In this document: positions 1 through 8,450 of the stretch, piece by piece
How positions within the stretch are numbered: the stretch's first letter is position 1
Layout of the letters: each line of letters opens with the position of its first letter
Assembly (NCBI RefSeq): GCF_000439085.1
Contig: NZ_AUUA01000008.1
Coordinates: 62,001-126,000 of the forward strand
Origin: Leminorella grimontii ATCC 33999 = DSM 5078
GTDB lineage: Bacteria; Pseudomonadota; Gammaproteobacteria; Enterobacterales; Enterobacteriaceae
Reading direction: 5' to 3'
Length of the DNA stretch: 64,000 bases
Made by a program: the position numbers and the translations under genes
Notes under the pieces: model-generated
Database searches by the model: none
What the model saw: the letters and a program-made list of their open reading frames with translations, nothing else
What the model was told of the DNA's origin: nothing

Positions 1-191
1 CCTATTCCGTCAGCGTTAACGGCCAGACGATAGGCTATCGCGACGAGCTGCGCTATTCGCTGGGCAGCTCGCCGGGCGCGACCCAAATGATTGATATCAC
101 CTTCACGCTGCGAGGAAAAGATCTTGCAGGATTGAAGGGGGGAACGCATTTTTCCGACACGTTTACCGCCGTCGTTACGCCGGAACTGTAA
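1..191 (+). CDS. C-terminal end of a fimbrial subunit or tip protein (partial)
   Basis: An open frame enters from the left edge (first full codon at base 3) and stops with TAA at 189-191. The 62 visible residues alternate polar and hydrophobic positions as in beta strands and end FSDTFTAVVTPEL, which resembles the last strand of donor-strand-exchange pilins and of spore-coat-U/CS1-type tip proteins. The next gene, a secreted pilin-like protein, starts 30 bases downstream on the same strand, so the two are probably the end of one chaperone-usher operon lying mostly outside the window. The family call is inferred from this short tail and from the neighbour; exact family and length cannot be judged. 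Confidence 0.5.
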   Translation, partial: YSVSVNGQTIGYRDELRYSLGSSPGATQMIDITFTLRGKDLAGLKGGTHFSDTFTAVVTPEL

Positions 192-221
192 ACGAAAGCC
201 ACGCCAACCAAGGAAAACAGA

Positions 222-737
222 ATGAAAATAGGAAAATATCTCATCGCGCTGGCGCTGCTCGTTTCCCAGCCGCTGTCGGCCGTTGTAACGGTAAGAACCT
301 CTATCGAAGTGACCGCAGAGATAGCCACCAGCGTACGGGTTGTTTACGACCGCAACACTGACGTTACCGAAGGCGCCGTTCAGCTTAAGCTGGAGGATAA
401 AGACGGCTATATGCAGGGCATGACCAAAGCGTTTCACTTCATCGGTAATGCCTCTAAGGTCAGCCTTGAGCTGATTGCGCCTGCGGGCGGCGGTTTAACC
501 AAAACCGACGATCCGGCCGTCATCATGCCACTGGGCGCCTACTGGCGCTTTAGCCAAACCGGAGGGGACAGCAGCACGGGATTTAGCGCTGAAGCGTCGG
601 TCTATCCGACGATCTCCGATATTCCCTCCGACACTTCCGGCGTTTATATTCGCTTTGTTTCGGCGCGAAAGACGGAAACCTATGGGTTAGGCACCTATAA
701 AGGCACTTACGTGCTGAACGTAAAGCCTAAAAGCTAA
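222..737 (+). CDS. Exported fimbrial subunit, CFA/I-CS1 or ECP-like
   Basis: 171 residues. A signal peptide covers about residues 1-20 (lysines, hydrophobic core, cleavage near PLSA-VV). The mature protein is a small all-beta domain starting VTVRTSIEVTAEI, like the donor strand of CS1/CFA-I (alpha or class 5) pilins, and ending GTYKGTYVLNVKPKS, like the final pilin strand. There is no cysteine pair as found in type 1 pilins. It follows the fimbrial fragment at 1-191 by 30 bases and is probably the last gene of that operon. I infer a surface pilus subunit, major or minor. The exact pilus type is unknown. Confidence 0.6.
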   Translation: MKIGKYLIALALLVSQPLSAVVTVRTSIEVTAEIATSVRVVYDRNTDVTEGAVQLKLEDKDGYMQGMTKAFHFIGNASKVSLELIAPAGGGLTKTDDPAVIMPLGAYWRFSQTGGDSSTGFSAEASVYPTISDIPSDTSGVYIRFVSARKTETYGLGTYKGTYVLNVKPKS

Positions 738-765
738 GCGGAGTGTCCGGCTTGTCTTTCTCTTT

Positions 766-789
766 GAGCGTCGGCTTTGGCCGGCGCTC
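766..789 (+). terminator. Hairpin after the fimbrial genes
   Basis: Ten-base stem (766-775 with 780-789, one G-T pair) and a 4-base loop, 26 bases after the last fimbrial gene. No clear T run follows, so termination is only plausible. The rest of 790-1003 shows no convincing gene. Confidence 0.4.
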
Positions 790-1003
790 TGTGCATTTGG
801 GGGCGCAAGTGTTCGAAAGGGTAGGCAGCGACGCGACGGCGAAGCCGATTACGTTAGCGCGAAAGAAAGAGAGCGTCATCATGATAACCTCCAATCGTAG
901 CGAGCGGGCGCGAGGCCGCTGTCGGATAAGTATAGACGAGCTGAACCTGAAGCGGTAACGAGGCTGCGGAGCCGCGGGCCTTTTCCGTTAGAGAGAATTT
1001 ATC

Positions 1004-1810
1004 CTAAACGAGAATCGGGCGTTTTTTGACGCGACGGTTGTAGGGTAACAGCCTATGTCGTGACGCCAGCCCGTAGCGCTCCAACAGCCGCGTGATGCCC
1101 CCCAGATTTCGTTTTGTATCGGTAATGCCGGGGATAAGCGGCGTACGGGGGATGATGGAAATACGGGTTTCATTAACCAGCCGGGACAAATTGGTCAAAA
1201 TAAGCGCATTGCGCTTGCCCGTGTAGTGGTGGTGGTCCGCGCCGTCGATAAGCGTGATGTCAAAATAAATTTCATCGACGTGAGGCGCGACAAAGTGAGC
1301 GAAGCGTCGATAGTCAAAGTGGCCGCAGGTTTTGATAGTGACCGAAATGTCGATCTGCTGCAGCCGCTTTGCCAGCCTCCCGACATAGCGCGGAAACAGC
1401 AGCGGTTCTCCGCCGCTAAAAGTGACGCCGCCGCCGGAAATATCATAGAAAGCCTTATCGTCTTCCAACAGTTCAATAAGTCGGTCATCGCAGTAGGCTT
1501 CGCCCACCTGACGCAGCGCGTTTGGTACGCAGCTAGCCGCACAGGCGCCGCAGCGGCGGCAGGCGTTAACGTTGACGCGAGGGACAATATTCATCGATAT
1601 TGCGCCCGATGGGCAGGCCGCCTCACACTTGCCGCAGAAAAGGCAGAGGGACTCGTCGAACGAAAGGCCGCTTTGAACGCTAAACGACTCCGGATTAAGG
1701 CACCAGGCGCAGCGTAAGGGGCAACCCTTAATATAAACGACGCTGCGGATCCCTTTGCCATCGCTGAGGCTGCCGCGCTTTATCGCGAAAATCAGCGGTT
1801 GGGTATTCAT
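1004..1810 (-). CDS. Glycyl-radical enzyme activating protein (radical SAM), orphan
   Basis: 268 residues. The radical-SAM cluster motif is C30-x3-C34-x2-C37 in KGCPLRCAWC. It is followed by two ferredoxin-type clusters, C56/C59/C62/C66 and C84/C87/C90/C94, the layout typical of activases of pyruvate formate-lyase-like enzymes. GGGVTFSGGEP is the usual SAM-binding region. Such proteins reduce S-adenosylmethionine to put a glycyl radical on a partner enzyme under anaerobic conditions. The start is well supported by AGGAGG 6 bases upstream. The protein stops soon after the RLLPYNR region, where most family members continue some 25-40 residues, so the C terminus looks short. No glycyl-radical enzyme is present in the window, so the substrate enzyme is unknown. 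Confidence 0.85.
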   Translation of the reverse strand: MNTQPLIFAIKRGSLSDGKGIRSVVYIKGCPLRCAWCLNPESFSVQSGLSFDESLCLFCGKCEAACPSGAISMNIVPRVNVNACRRCGACAASCVPNALRQVGEAYCDDRLIELLEDDKAFYDISGGGVTFSGGEPLLFPRYVGRLAKRLQQIDISVTIKTCGHFDYRRFAHFVAPHVDEIYFDITLIDGADHHHYTGKRNALILTNLSRLVNETRISIIPRTPLIPGITDTKRNLGGITRLLERYGLASRHRLLPYNRRVKKRPILV

Positions 1811-1893
1811 TTCAAGCCTCCTTTTTATGGCCGCTTCGGCTTGGCCGCCGCGCCATATCGTTAGGCGTAATTTACTCCTACTGACGCGCTGTG

Positions 1894-3174
1894 TTATTTG
1901 TCGAAGCCCCGTTTTACGGCGTCTCTCACCCGTTTGGCAAACACGTTGAACCAGAAAAAGTCCTCTCCGTGGACGGCGAGCGTTTGCCTCGTCAGCACGG
2001 AGGGAAGCGAATCGTTAGCGGCGTTCAGTTGAGCCATCTCTCTGGGCAGAGTCGAAATTTCATCTTCTTGCTCAACCAGAGAAGGATCGCCATCGGAAAA
2101 AATGTCCGCCAACGCCTTTTCCCCATTAACGGCCCGCTCAACGAGGTCGACGGCCGCGTTTGAATTAGCAACGCGGGCGAGCGAAGACGGATGCGGCTGG
2201 CTTAACGACTGGCTCAACAGCGCGCCGACGCGATAGTCGTAGTCGATATCGGGAAAGCTTTTACGCCAATGGATAACCAGCTTCTTCGGCTCTTTTTCCC
2301 TGGTCAGAAAGCCCCGCCGCACCGCAGCGCCTATCGGTTCCCATTCGCTTTGAGAAAGCGCCTTCAGCCCGCGGCAGTCGCGAAGAAAGTTGAGCAGGCG
2401 CCGGGCGCAGAGCAAAAATTCGGCGGTGTTGTCTCTCGTGTATTTCAGGTCGAAAAGCGCATGGTCGCGCTTTTTTTGCCGGGCGGTAAAGCAGAGGAAG
2501 GTCTCATCCGGCGAGTGGCCAAAGGTAGCGTGGCCGACGAAGGGAGAGGGCAGCCCGCCGTCGAGAGCGGCGGGTTCGCCGTTTGCTTCAGCGGTGACGC
2601 GCGGAGCATGGCTTTGTTCCAGATTGTCGTAAGAGGACGTCACTACGCCGTGATTCCACCAGCCGCCGAAGCCGGAAAATTTCTGGTGAGCGTAGGTATC
2701 GGCAAAAACGTGCAGCAGCAGGCCTATCAGGATCAGGTTTTCTCTCGCCGCAGGCGCGTTCCGATAGCGCTCTTTGGCGTAGAGCATCAGGTCTCTCAGT
2801 ACGGTCGGTTTCTCGAACGTTTCCGGCGCGACGCGCCAGTCCGGCGAGCCCTCAGGAATTTTAGCGTTCAGCGGCTGAGGAGGAATAAAGTGAAAGGGGA
2901 TAGCGATATTGCGCTGATTGTCGCGGCTGAGCAGCTTGGCGAAGTCGAACCAGCTGGAGAATCCGGTTGTTACGCAGTGAAAGCACCAGCCGCGCCCTTC
3001 CTTTTTCGCCAGGTGCCTGGCGAACTCCGGCACGTTATCAAGCATAACGGTTCCCGCGCGGTTGTAGTCGTCGACAAACTGGGAATAGCTGGCGATAAGC
3101 TGCGATTCGTCGGCGGAAAAACCGGCTTTGACCGCGAGAGACTTTACGGCGAAGTAGTGAAAGTTAATGTCCAT
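1894..3174 (-). CDS. DUF6765-like protein with phospholipase C/nuclease-like metal motif
   Basis: 426 residues, no signal peptide or membrane segment. The N terminus MDINFHYFAVKSLAVKAGFS and the later LLHVFADTYAHQKFSG match, from memory, the DUF6765 family. The H-x3-D-x3-H pattern there resembles the zinc ligands of phospholipase C/P1 nuclease-type all-helical proteins, so a metal-dependent hydrolase fold is plausible, but no activity is known to me. It lies 83 bases upstream of the activase gene on the same strand and may share its transcript. A good AGGA lies 7 bases before the start codon. The antisense open frame over 2269-3261 is taken as a shadow. Confidence 0.65.
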   Translation of the reverse strand: MDINFHYFAVKSLAVKAGFSADESQLIASYSQFVDDYNRAGTVMLDNVPEFARHLAKKEGRGWCFHCVTTGFSSWFDFAKLLSRDNQRNIAIPFHFIPPQPLNAKIPEGSPDWRVAPETFEKPTVLRDLMLYAKERYRNAPAARENLILIGLLLHVFADTYAHQKFSGFGGWWNHGVVTSSYDNLEQSHAPRVTAEANGEPAALDGGLPSPFVGHATFGHSPDETFLCFTARQKKRDHALFDLKYTRDNTAEFLLCARRLLNFLRDCRGLKALSQSEWEPIGAAVRRGFLTREKEPKKLVIHWRKSFPDIDYDYRVGALLSQSLSQPHPSSLARVANSNAAVDLVERAVNGEKALADIFSDGDPSLVEQEDEISTLPREMAQLNAANDSLPSVLTRQTLAVHGEDFFWFNVFAKRVRDAVKRGFDK

Positions 3175-3342
3175 ATCCTAATCCTGAAGTTTGGGGCTTT
3201 CGTCGTGCCCGTTTGTTTTATCCGTTCGGCGCGCCGTTTTTATCTGCGCCGCTACGCTTAAGGATAGTTGGGTATTTCAATAATATTCGCAGTAATAGTT
3301 AATGAATGTGGCTTTCTTTTTTACGCGTCACATTTCTAAAAG

Positions 3343-3368
3343 AAACCGCAGCGAATTCGCTGCGGTTT
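3343..3368 (-). terminator. Rho-independent terminator after uxuA
   Basis: A perfect 26-base palindrome (13-base arms 3343-3355 and 3356-3368) lies 31 bases past uxuA. Read on the minus strand it continues into a T-rich run (TTTCTTTT). Confidence 0.75.
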
Positions 3369-3398
3369 TGAGAACAGGATTGGGTTTAAGCGTCAGCG

Positions 3399-4589
3399 CT
3401 ATGAAAGCTCCGGGAAGAAGGCGCGTTTTAACGCCAGCTCCACGCCGCGTACTTCCGCCAGCCCCTTCAGGCGGCCGATAGCCGAATAGCCGGGGTTGGT
3501 CTTTTTCTTCAGATCGTCAAGCATCTGGTGGCCGTGATCTGGGCGCATGGGGATCTTGCGCAGGTCGCCGACCTTTTGGCGGCGAGCTTCTTCTGCAAGG
3601 ATGGCTTTCACCACCGAGTACATGTCCACGTCGCCGTTGAGGTGCGCGCCTTCGTGGAAAGTTTTTGGATTCTCTTCCCGGCAGGTGGAACGAAGATGGG
3701 TGAAGTGGATGCGATCGCCGAAGGCTTCAATCATCTTCACCAGATCGTTGTCGGCGCGCACCCCGTAAGAGCCTGTGCACATCGTGAAGCCGTTATAAAC
3801 GCTGTCGACGGTTTCCTTCAGCCACTGCATATCCTCAATGGTGGAGACGATGCGAGGCAGCCCCAGGATCGGGCGCGGCGGATCGTCCGGATGGACTGCC
3901 AGCCGCACGCCGCAGGCTTCGGCCACCGGTACTATCTCTTTTAGGAAATAGGCCATGTGCTCGCGCAGCGTTGCCTTGTCGATGCCGTCGTAGGTCGCCA
4001 GGTGGTTGCGGAACTGGTCCAGCGTGTAGCCTTCTTCCGCACCGGGCAGCCCGGCGATGATGTTGCGCGTTAGCTTGTCGATATCGGCCTGACTCATGGC
4101 GTCATAATAGGCCTTTGCCTGAGCCGCTTCTTGCTCGGTGTAGTCGGCCTCGGCGCCCGCGCGCTTGAGGATGTGCAGCTCAAAGGCGGCAAAGGCGATT
4201 TGGTCAAAGCGCAGGGCTTTGGAGCCGTCGGGCAGTTCATATTCCAGGTCGGTTCGCGTCCAATCCAGCACCGGCATGAAGTTGTAGCACACGGTGTCAA
4301 CGCCGCAGGCGGCCAGGTTGCGAATCGACTGCTTGTAGTTGTCGATATGCTTTTGATAACTGCCCGTGTGGGTTTTGATTTCTTCGTGCACCGGAATGCT
4401 TTCCACCACTGACCAGGTTAAGCCCTTCGATTCGAGCAGCGCCTTGCGCTTTTCAATCTCTTCAACCGTCCAGACTTCGCCGTTCGGTATGTGGTGTAGC
4501 GCCGTCACTACGCCGGTAGCTCCCGCCTGTCGAACGTCGTCCAAAGAGACCGGATCGTTCGGGCCATACCAACGCCATGTTTGTTCCAT
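3399..4589 (-). CDS. uxuA: Mannonate dehydratase UxuA
   Basis: 396 residues, close to the E. coli length. It catalyses D-mannonate to 2-keto-3-deoxygluconate plus water in the cytoplasm, the step that joins the glucuronate branch to the KDG pathway. The N-terminal [21 protein letters not shown], the metal/substrate motif HPDDPP and the later [20 protein letters not shown] are characteristic of the family, a TIM-barrel metalloenzyme. It is the second gene of an operon with the MFS transporter (61 bases between them) and has GAGGT 7 bases before its ATG. The usual partner uxuB (fructuronate reductase) is not in the window. Confidence 0.95.
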   Translation of the reverse strand: MEQTWRWYGPNDPVSLDDVRQAGATGVVTALHHIPNGEVWTVEEIEKRKALLESKGLTWSVVESIPVHEEIKTHTGSYQKHIDNYKQSIRNLAACGVDTVCYNFMPVLDWTRTDLEYELPDGSKALRFDQIAFAAFELHILKRAGAEADYTEQEAAQAKAYYDAMSQADIDKLTRNIIAGLPGAEEGYTLDQFRNHLATYDGIDKATLREHMAYFLKEIVPVAEACGVRLAVHPDDPPRPILGLPRIVSTIEDMQWLKETVDSVYNGFTMCTGSYGVRADNDLVKMIEAFGDRIHFTHLRSTCREENPKTFHEGAHLNGDVDMYSVVKAILAEEARRQKVGDLRKIPMRPDHGHQMLDDLKKKTNPGYSAIGRLKGLAEVRGVELALKRAFFPELS

Positions 4590-4650
4590 AATGTATACCT
4601 CTGTTCAAACTGTTCAAAAAAACGTGTTCTTTAGCAACATCGGGCGGCTA

Positions 4651-5952
4651 TCAGGCCTCGATGGGGTCTTTCACGATGAAGAAATAGGCCAATGCGCCTG
4701 CAAACGTCACGCAGGAGCAGACGATAAGCGCCCAGTTGAACGAACCGGTCGTATCCAGCACCCAGCCGGTGACGATCGGCGCAAAGGAGGCGAAGATAAA
4801 GCTGCCGAAGTTCTGGATGCTGCTGACTGACGCCACCATTTTTGCCGGCGTGATGACCTGCACCAGCCCCCAGCAGGAGGTGCCCGCAAAGTGGACGAAA
4901 AACAGCGCCAGACTGATAAAGGCGACCGCCATTGCCGTAGTAGTGGACTGCACGACCAAAAGCGTACAGGCAGCGGAGCAAACGAGGCCGAAGCAGATAA
5001 GCAGCTTGCGGCTGGTCATCAGCGAGAAGCCCTTTCTGGCCAGACGGTCGGCTACCAGGCCGTTAACCAGCATGCCCATAGAGCCGAACAGGAACGGGAT
5101 CGCCGCTACCCAGCCGGTGTTGGCCAGGCTCAGGCCGCGTTCGGCCTGTAGGTATCCCGGCAGCCAGGCCAGATAGAGCCAGCCGGTGTAGTTCACGCCG
5201 CTGAAGCCTAAAATCATGCCCCACACGGTGCGCTTTTTGAAAAGCAGAGCCCACTCGCCGAAGGTGACGCGAGTTTTTGCCGCAGGCTTGCTGCCGGCGT
5301 TCAGATAGGCCAAGTCTTCTTTACCGAGGTTGAGCTCTTCGCGGTTGCGGTAGTAGGCGTACCAGCATACGCCTATCAGGATGCCCGCAACGCCGATGAT
5401 GATGAACATGGCGCGCCAGCCAAAGGCCAACATCAGAGCGACCAGAATCGGCGGAGCGAACGCCTGTCCGATGGTGGTGGACGAGTTAAAGATGCCCATC
5501 GGCGTGCCGCGCTCTTTGACGTTAAACCAGTCGTTGACCACCTTGACGCCGCTGGGCATAAACGGCGCTTCGCCAATGCCCAGGCCGATGCGCAGCGCGA
5601 TGAACTGCCAGAAGTTGTGCACAAAGCCGGCCATGCCCTGCATAGCGGACCAGAAGATCAGCCCGGCGCCCAGCACGATGCGGGGACCAAAGCGGTCGAG
5701 CAGCAGGCCGGAAGGCAGCTGTGAGATGCCGTAAGAAAGAGAGAATGCCGACAGCAGCACGCCAAACTGCGTGGCGGACAGGCCCAGATCGCCGCGGATC
5801 GCTTCGTTTGCCACGGACAGCGAGCCGCGGTCGAGGAAGTTAATAATGCCGGCGAAGAACAGCAACATCAGAGAAATTGTCTGTATTCTGCGGACCTTTG
5901 CCGTTTTTGCCGCGTCGAGAGGCATGACAGTATCAGGAGAGCTCGTTTGCAT
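4651..5952 (-). CDS. MFS transporter, anion:cation symporter (hexuronate/sugar acid) family
   Basis: About 433 residues with roughly 12 hydrophobic segments. FLDRGSLSVANEAI and RIGLGIGEAPFMPSG are typical of the ACS family of the major facilitator superfamily (ExuT, GudP, DgoT relatives). It probably brings a hexuronate or related sugar acid into the cell with protons and feeds the downstream UxuA. I chose the ATG at 5950-5952 because AGGA lies 6 bases before it; an ATG 18 bases further upstream (5970) has no ribosome site. The gene is divergent from a GntR regulator, with a CRP-type site and an inverted repeat between them. The exact substrate cannot be read from the sequence. Confidence 0.85.
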   Translation of the reverse strand: MQTSSPDTVMPLDAAKTAKVRRIQTISLMLLFFAGIINFLDRGSLSVANEAIRGDLGLSATQFGVLLSAFSLSYGISQLPSGLLLDRFGPRIVLGAGLIFWSAMQGMAGFVHNFWQFIALRIGLGIGEAPFMPSGVKVVNDWFNVKERGTPMGIFNSSTTIGQAFAPPILVALMLAFGWRAMFIIIGVAGILIGVCWYAYYRNREELNLGKEDLAYLNAGSKPAAKTRVTFGEWALLFKKRTVWGMILGFSGVNYTGWLYLAWLPGYLQAERGLSLANTGWVAAIPFLFGSMGMLVNGLVADRLARKGFSLMTSRKLLICFGLVCSAACTLLVVQSTTTAMAVAFISLALFFVHFAGTSCWGLVQVITPAKMVASVSSIQNFGSFIFASFAPIVTGWVLDTTGSFNWALIVCSCVTFAGALAYFFIVKDPIEA

Positions 5953-6027
5953 GTTTTGTCCTAATCCCATGAATTTTTATTGTTATCGTCGACGTTCGTT
6001 TTGGCGTCGGCGGTATAAATTAATTTT

Positions 6028-6060
6028 GGTCCAGTGGCATGATGGTCCGGCCACTGGACC
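6028..6060. promoter_or_regulatory. Perfect 11-base inverted repeat, likely operator
   Basis: GGTCCAGTGGC at 6028-6038 is repeated in inverse at 6050-6060, with 11 bases between. It lies in the divergent region between the transporter and the GntR regulator, so it is a candidate operator for that regulator. It does not resemble the E. coli UxuR/ExuR operator as I remember it. A transcript hairpin is the alternative. Confidence 0.5.
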
Positions 6061-6094
6061 GATCGGTATCATCCATGAAAAAGAACCTGATTGA

Positions 6095-6110
6095 TGTGAC
6101 TATAGTCACA
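6095..6110. promoter_or_regulatory. Consensus CRP (cAMP receptor protein) binding site
   Basis: TGTGACTATAGTCACA is a perfect 16-base palindrome matching TGTGA-N6-TCACA, and the flanking bases ATTT also agree with the consensus. It lies between the divergent transporter-uxuA operon and the GntR regulator gene. Hexuronate genes of E. coli are CRP-dependent, so catabolite control of this module is expected. The target promoters are not mapped. Confidence 0.8.
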
Positions 6111-6207
6111 TTTATGATCCTGTGGGATCCGGGGCGCGTCCCCGATGGAACAGGAGATTGTGATATGCTTACAGCTATAAACGTTTTTCCGCTCCCGGAG
6201 GGGCGAA

Positions 6208-6921
6208 ATGGAATTACCTACTCTCAAAGTTGAACGGCTCTATCGCCAAATATCTAACCTGTTGATTGACTGCATTAAAAAGGGGCAGTTTTTGCCGGGC
6301 GAGCCGCTGCCGTCGGAGCGCGATCTCTCCAAGCAGATGGGCGTGAGCCGCTCGTCTATTCGCGAAGCCTTTATCGCCCTTGAGATGACCGGCTGGATTG
6401 AAATTCGCGTGGGCAACGGCGTATACGTCGCCAATCCGCTGCCGCAGGAGCGTGCGCAAGAGGCGGCGCCAACCGATGCGACGCGTCAGGAAGAGGAGTT
6501 CAGCCTGCAGGCGCTCCTGAAGGCGCGGCAGGTGTTTGAAACCATGCTGGCCGAACTTGCGGCCCGCAACGCGACCGACGATCAGCGCGCCGAGCTGGTG
6601 GAAGTGCTGCAGGATCTGGAGAAGCAGCGCGATAACGACGAGAACTTCCTGCGCGAAGACAAGCGCTTTCACCTGCTGATTAGCGAAATGAGCGGCAATG
6701 AAGTGCTGAGGGACATGATGGAATACCTGTGGGATAAGCGTAACTCGACGCGCTTCGTTCGCCTGGAGGCCCACTATGCCGATCCCGATCTGGCGCTGCA
6801 TATGAACGTCGATCACGCCCGCATTGGGCAGGCTATCTTAGACCGCGATCCGAAGCGGGCCTCGGCCAGCATGCGCGAACATCTACAGAACGTTTATGAG
6901 CGGTTCTTTAAGATCGAGTAA
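6208..6921 (+). CDS. GntR-family (FadR subfamily, FCD domain) regulator of the hexuronate module
   Basis: 237 residues. The winged helix-turn-helix is at about residues 5-75 (PGEPLPSERDLSKQMGVSRSSIREAF). The all-helical FCD ligand domain at about 95-230 carries the metal-binding pattern D..FH (EDKRFHLL), H in VDHARIG and H in MREHLQNV. The start has GGAGGGG 4 bases before ATG. By its divergent position next to the uxuA-transporter operon it probably represses that operon until a hexuronate-derived ligand binds, like ExuR/UxuR. It is similar to those proteins but not clearly the ortholog of either, so I leave the symbol blank. Confidence 0.85.
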   Translation: MELPTLKVERLYRQISNLLIDCIKKGQFLPGEPLPSERDLSKQMGVSRSSIREAFIALEMTGWIEIRVGNGVYVANPLPQERAQEAAPTDATRQEEEFSLQALLKARQVFETMLAELAARNATDDQRAELVEVLQDLEKQRDNDENFLREDKRFHLLISEMSGNEVLRDMMEYLWDKRNSTRFVRLEAHYADPDLALHMNVDHARIGQAILDRDPKRASASMREHLQNVYERFFKIE

Positions 6922-7055
6922 CGCGGCTAACGGGCGGACGGTGGCATAGAAAGCACCGCCGCTTCGCCTTGGTTCTATTCTTTGGGCCATTCATAAAACA
7001 GTCACTTTGTAACGCTATGCTTAGTCACTAAGTCTGCTACCAAGGATGCCTGAAA

Positions 7056-8405
7056 ATGAAAAAAGCCTCACTTTCACTGCTGTTTGCTTCTCTTTTTCCC
7101 CTGTATGCCAGCGCGGCCGATGCGGATATTCAGGTTAGTCGGTATACGGTAAGCTTCCCCAAAAACGATAGGGTGGCGTATCGCGGTTCGGCGTTTCCCG
7201 ACGGCCTGCCGGTGGGCGTCGGCTCCGGCCTGCTGTTTTTGCATAAAGAGGGGAACGATCTGATTTTCGCTACCGTCACTGACCGCGGTCCGAATGCGGA
7301 TGCGCCAAAGGCGGGAAAGCGTGAGTCAAAAATTTTTGCCAGCCCAGACTTTACGCCGCTGTTGATGAATATTCGGGTCAGTGCGGATAAGGCTCAGGCC
7401 GTTGACGCCCGCGCGCTGCACGACGCCGAGGGGAACATCAGCGGCCTGCCGCTGCCGGAAGGGCTTATCGGCGCCACTAACGAGGTGGCGCTCGGCGAGT
7501 CTTTACACGCTCTGAAAAGCGACAAGCGAGGCCTGGATTCTGAAGGGATAGCCCCGGACGGTAAAGGCGGCTACTGGCTGTGCGATGAGTACGGACCGTT
7601 TATTGTCCATATCGACGCCAGCGGGAAGATACTTGAGAAATTCGGCCCGCAGGCACAGGGCGAAGAACGAGGCGTGGCGGGCGGCCTGCCCAATATCATT
7701 AAATGGCGCCAGCCGAATCGAGGCTTTGAGGGACTAACCCGCATGCCGGACGGGCGCATTCTCGCCGCCGTGCAGAGTACGCTCGATATCGACGGCAAAA
7801 CCAAAAACAGCGCGCGGTTCACCCGTCTGGTGAGCTTCGATCCGGCTACCGGTAAAACCGCGATGTACGGCTACCCGATTGACGTCGAGGCTTATAAAAA
7901 AGCAAAGGATGCCAAGATCGGCGATATCGTCGCATTGGACAATCACCGCGTGCTGGTGATTGAGCAGGGAGCGGATAAAGACAAAAACATGCGCAACCGT
8001 ATTTATCTGGTAGACCTCAGCCAAGCCAGCGATCTGAGCCAGTTCGATAAGCAGCCGCCGGAGTTTGACGACGCCGATGGTCTGAAGACCAGAGGGATTA
8101 CTCTCGCCGCGAAAACGCTGGCGGTAGACCTACGCGCGCTAGGCTGGCGACAGGAGAAGGCAGAAGGGCTGGCGCTTATTGACAATAAAACTCTGGCGGT
8201 GATTAACGACAACGACTTCGGCATTCGCCCCGAGCTGGTGAATGCGGCAGGCGGCAAGAAGAACATGGATGATTACGAGGCCGACGGTAAAGGTAATCTG
8301 TTGGTTGACGGTAATCCGACGCAGGCCAAAATCGTGATTCAGCCGCTGGATAAGCCAGAGAGCGAAAACGATCTCTGGATTATCAGGCTGCCGAAGGCGC
8401 TGTGA
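7056..8405 (+). CDS. Exported esterase-like (phytase-like beta-propeller) protein
   Basis: 449 residues. Signal peptide at about 1-20 (cleavage near ASA-AD). The mature protein carries the Pfam-type domain called esterase-like activity of phytase: DRGPNADAP near residue 75, LDSEGIAPDGKGGYWLCDEYGP near 160, and GFEGLTRMPDGRILAAVQS near 225, repeated strand motifs of a beta-propeller rich in acidic calcium-type ligands. Periplasmic or extracellular location is expected. It is monocistronic, with AAGGA before the start. Family members are often annotated as phytase-like, but the substrate is rarely known. Confidence 0.85.
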   Translation: MKKASLSLLFASLFPLYASAADADIQVSRYTVSFPKNDRVAYRGSAFPDGLPVGVGSGLLFLHKEGNDLIFATVTDRGPNADAPKAGKRESKIFASPDFTPLLMNIRVSADKAQAVDARALHDAEGNISGLPLPEGLIGATNEVALGESLHALKSDKRGLDSEGIAPDGKGGYWLCDEYGPFIVHIDASGKILEKFGPQAQGEERGVAGGLPNIIKWRQPNRGFEGLTRMPDGRILAAVQSTLDIDGKTKNSARFTRLVSFDPATGKTAMYGYPIDVEAYKKAKDAKIGDIVALDNHRVLVIEQGADKDKNMRNRIYLVDLSQASDLSQFDKQPPEFDDADGLKTRGITLAAKTLAVDLRALGWRQEKAEGLALIDNKTLAVINDNDFGIRPELVNAAGGKKNMDDYEADGKGNLLVDGNPTQAKIVIQPLDKPESENDLWIIRLPKAL

Positions 8406-8422
8406 TTTGTATTAGGCTGACC

Positions 8423-8450
8423 GTCAACGCGCTCTTTGGGGCGCGTTGAC
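8423..8450. terminator. Bidirectional hairpin between convergent genes
   Basis: A perfect 10-base stem (8423-8432 with 8441-8450) and 8-base loop lie between the phytase-like gene and the PepSY gene, overlapping the stop codon of the latter. T runs are weak on both sides. Confidence 0.5.

Noticed and set aside
743-958. 71-codon plus-strand frame after the fimbrial genes
   Set aside because: No ribosome site, basic low-complexity composition, no recognisable domain, and it overlaps a hairpin.
2269-3261. 330-codon plus-strand frame antisense to the DUF6765-like gene
   Set aside because: Arg/Ala/Val-rich shadow of a GC-rich gene whose own frame has clear motifs.
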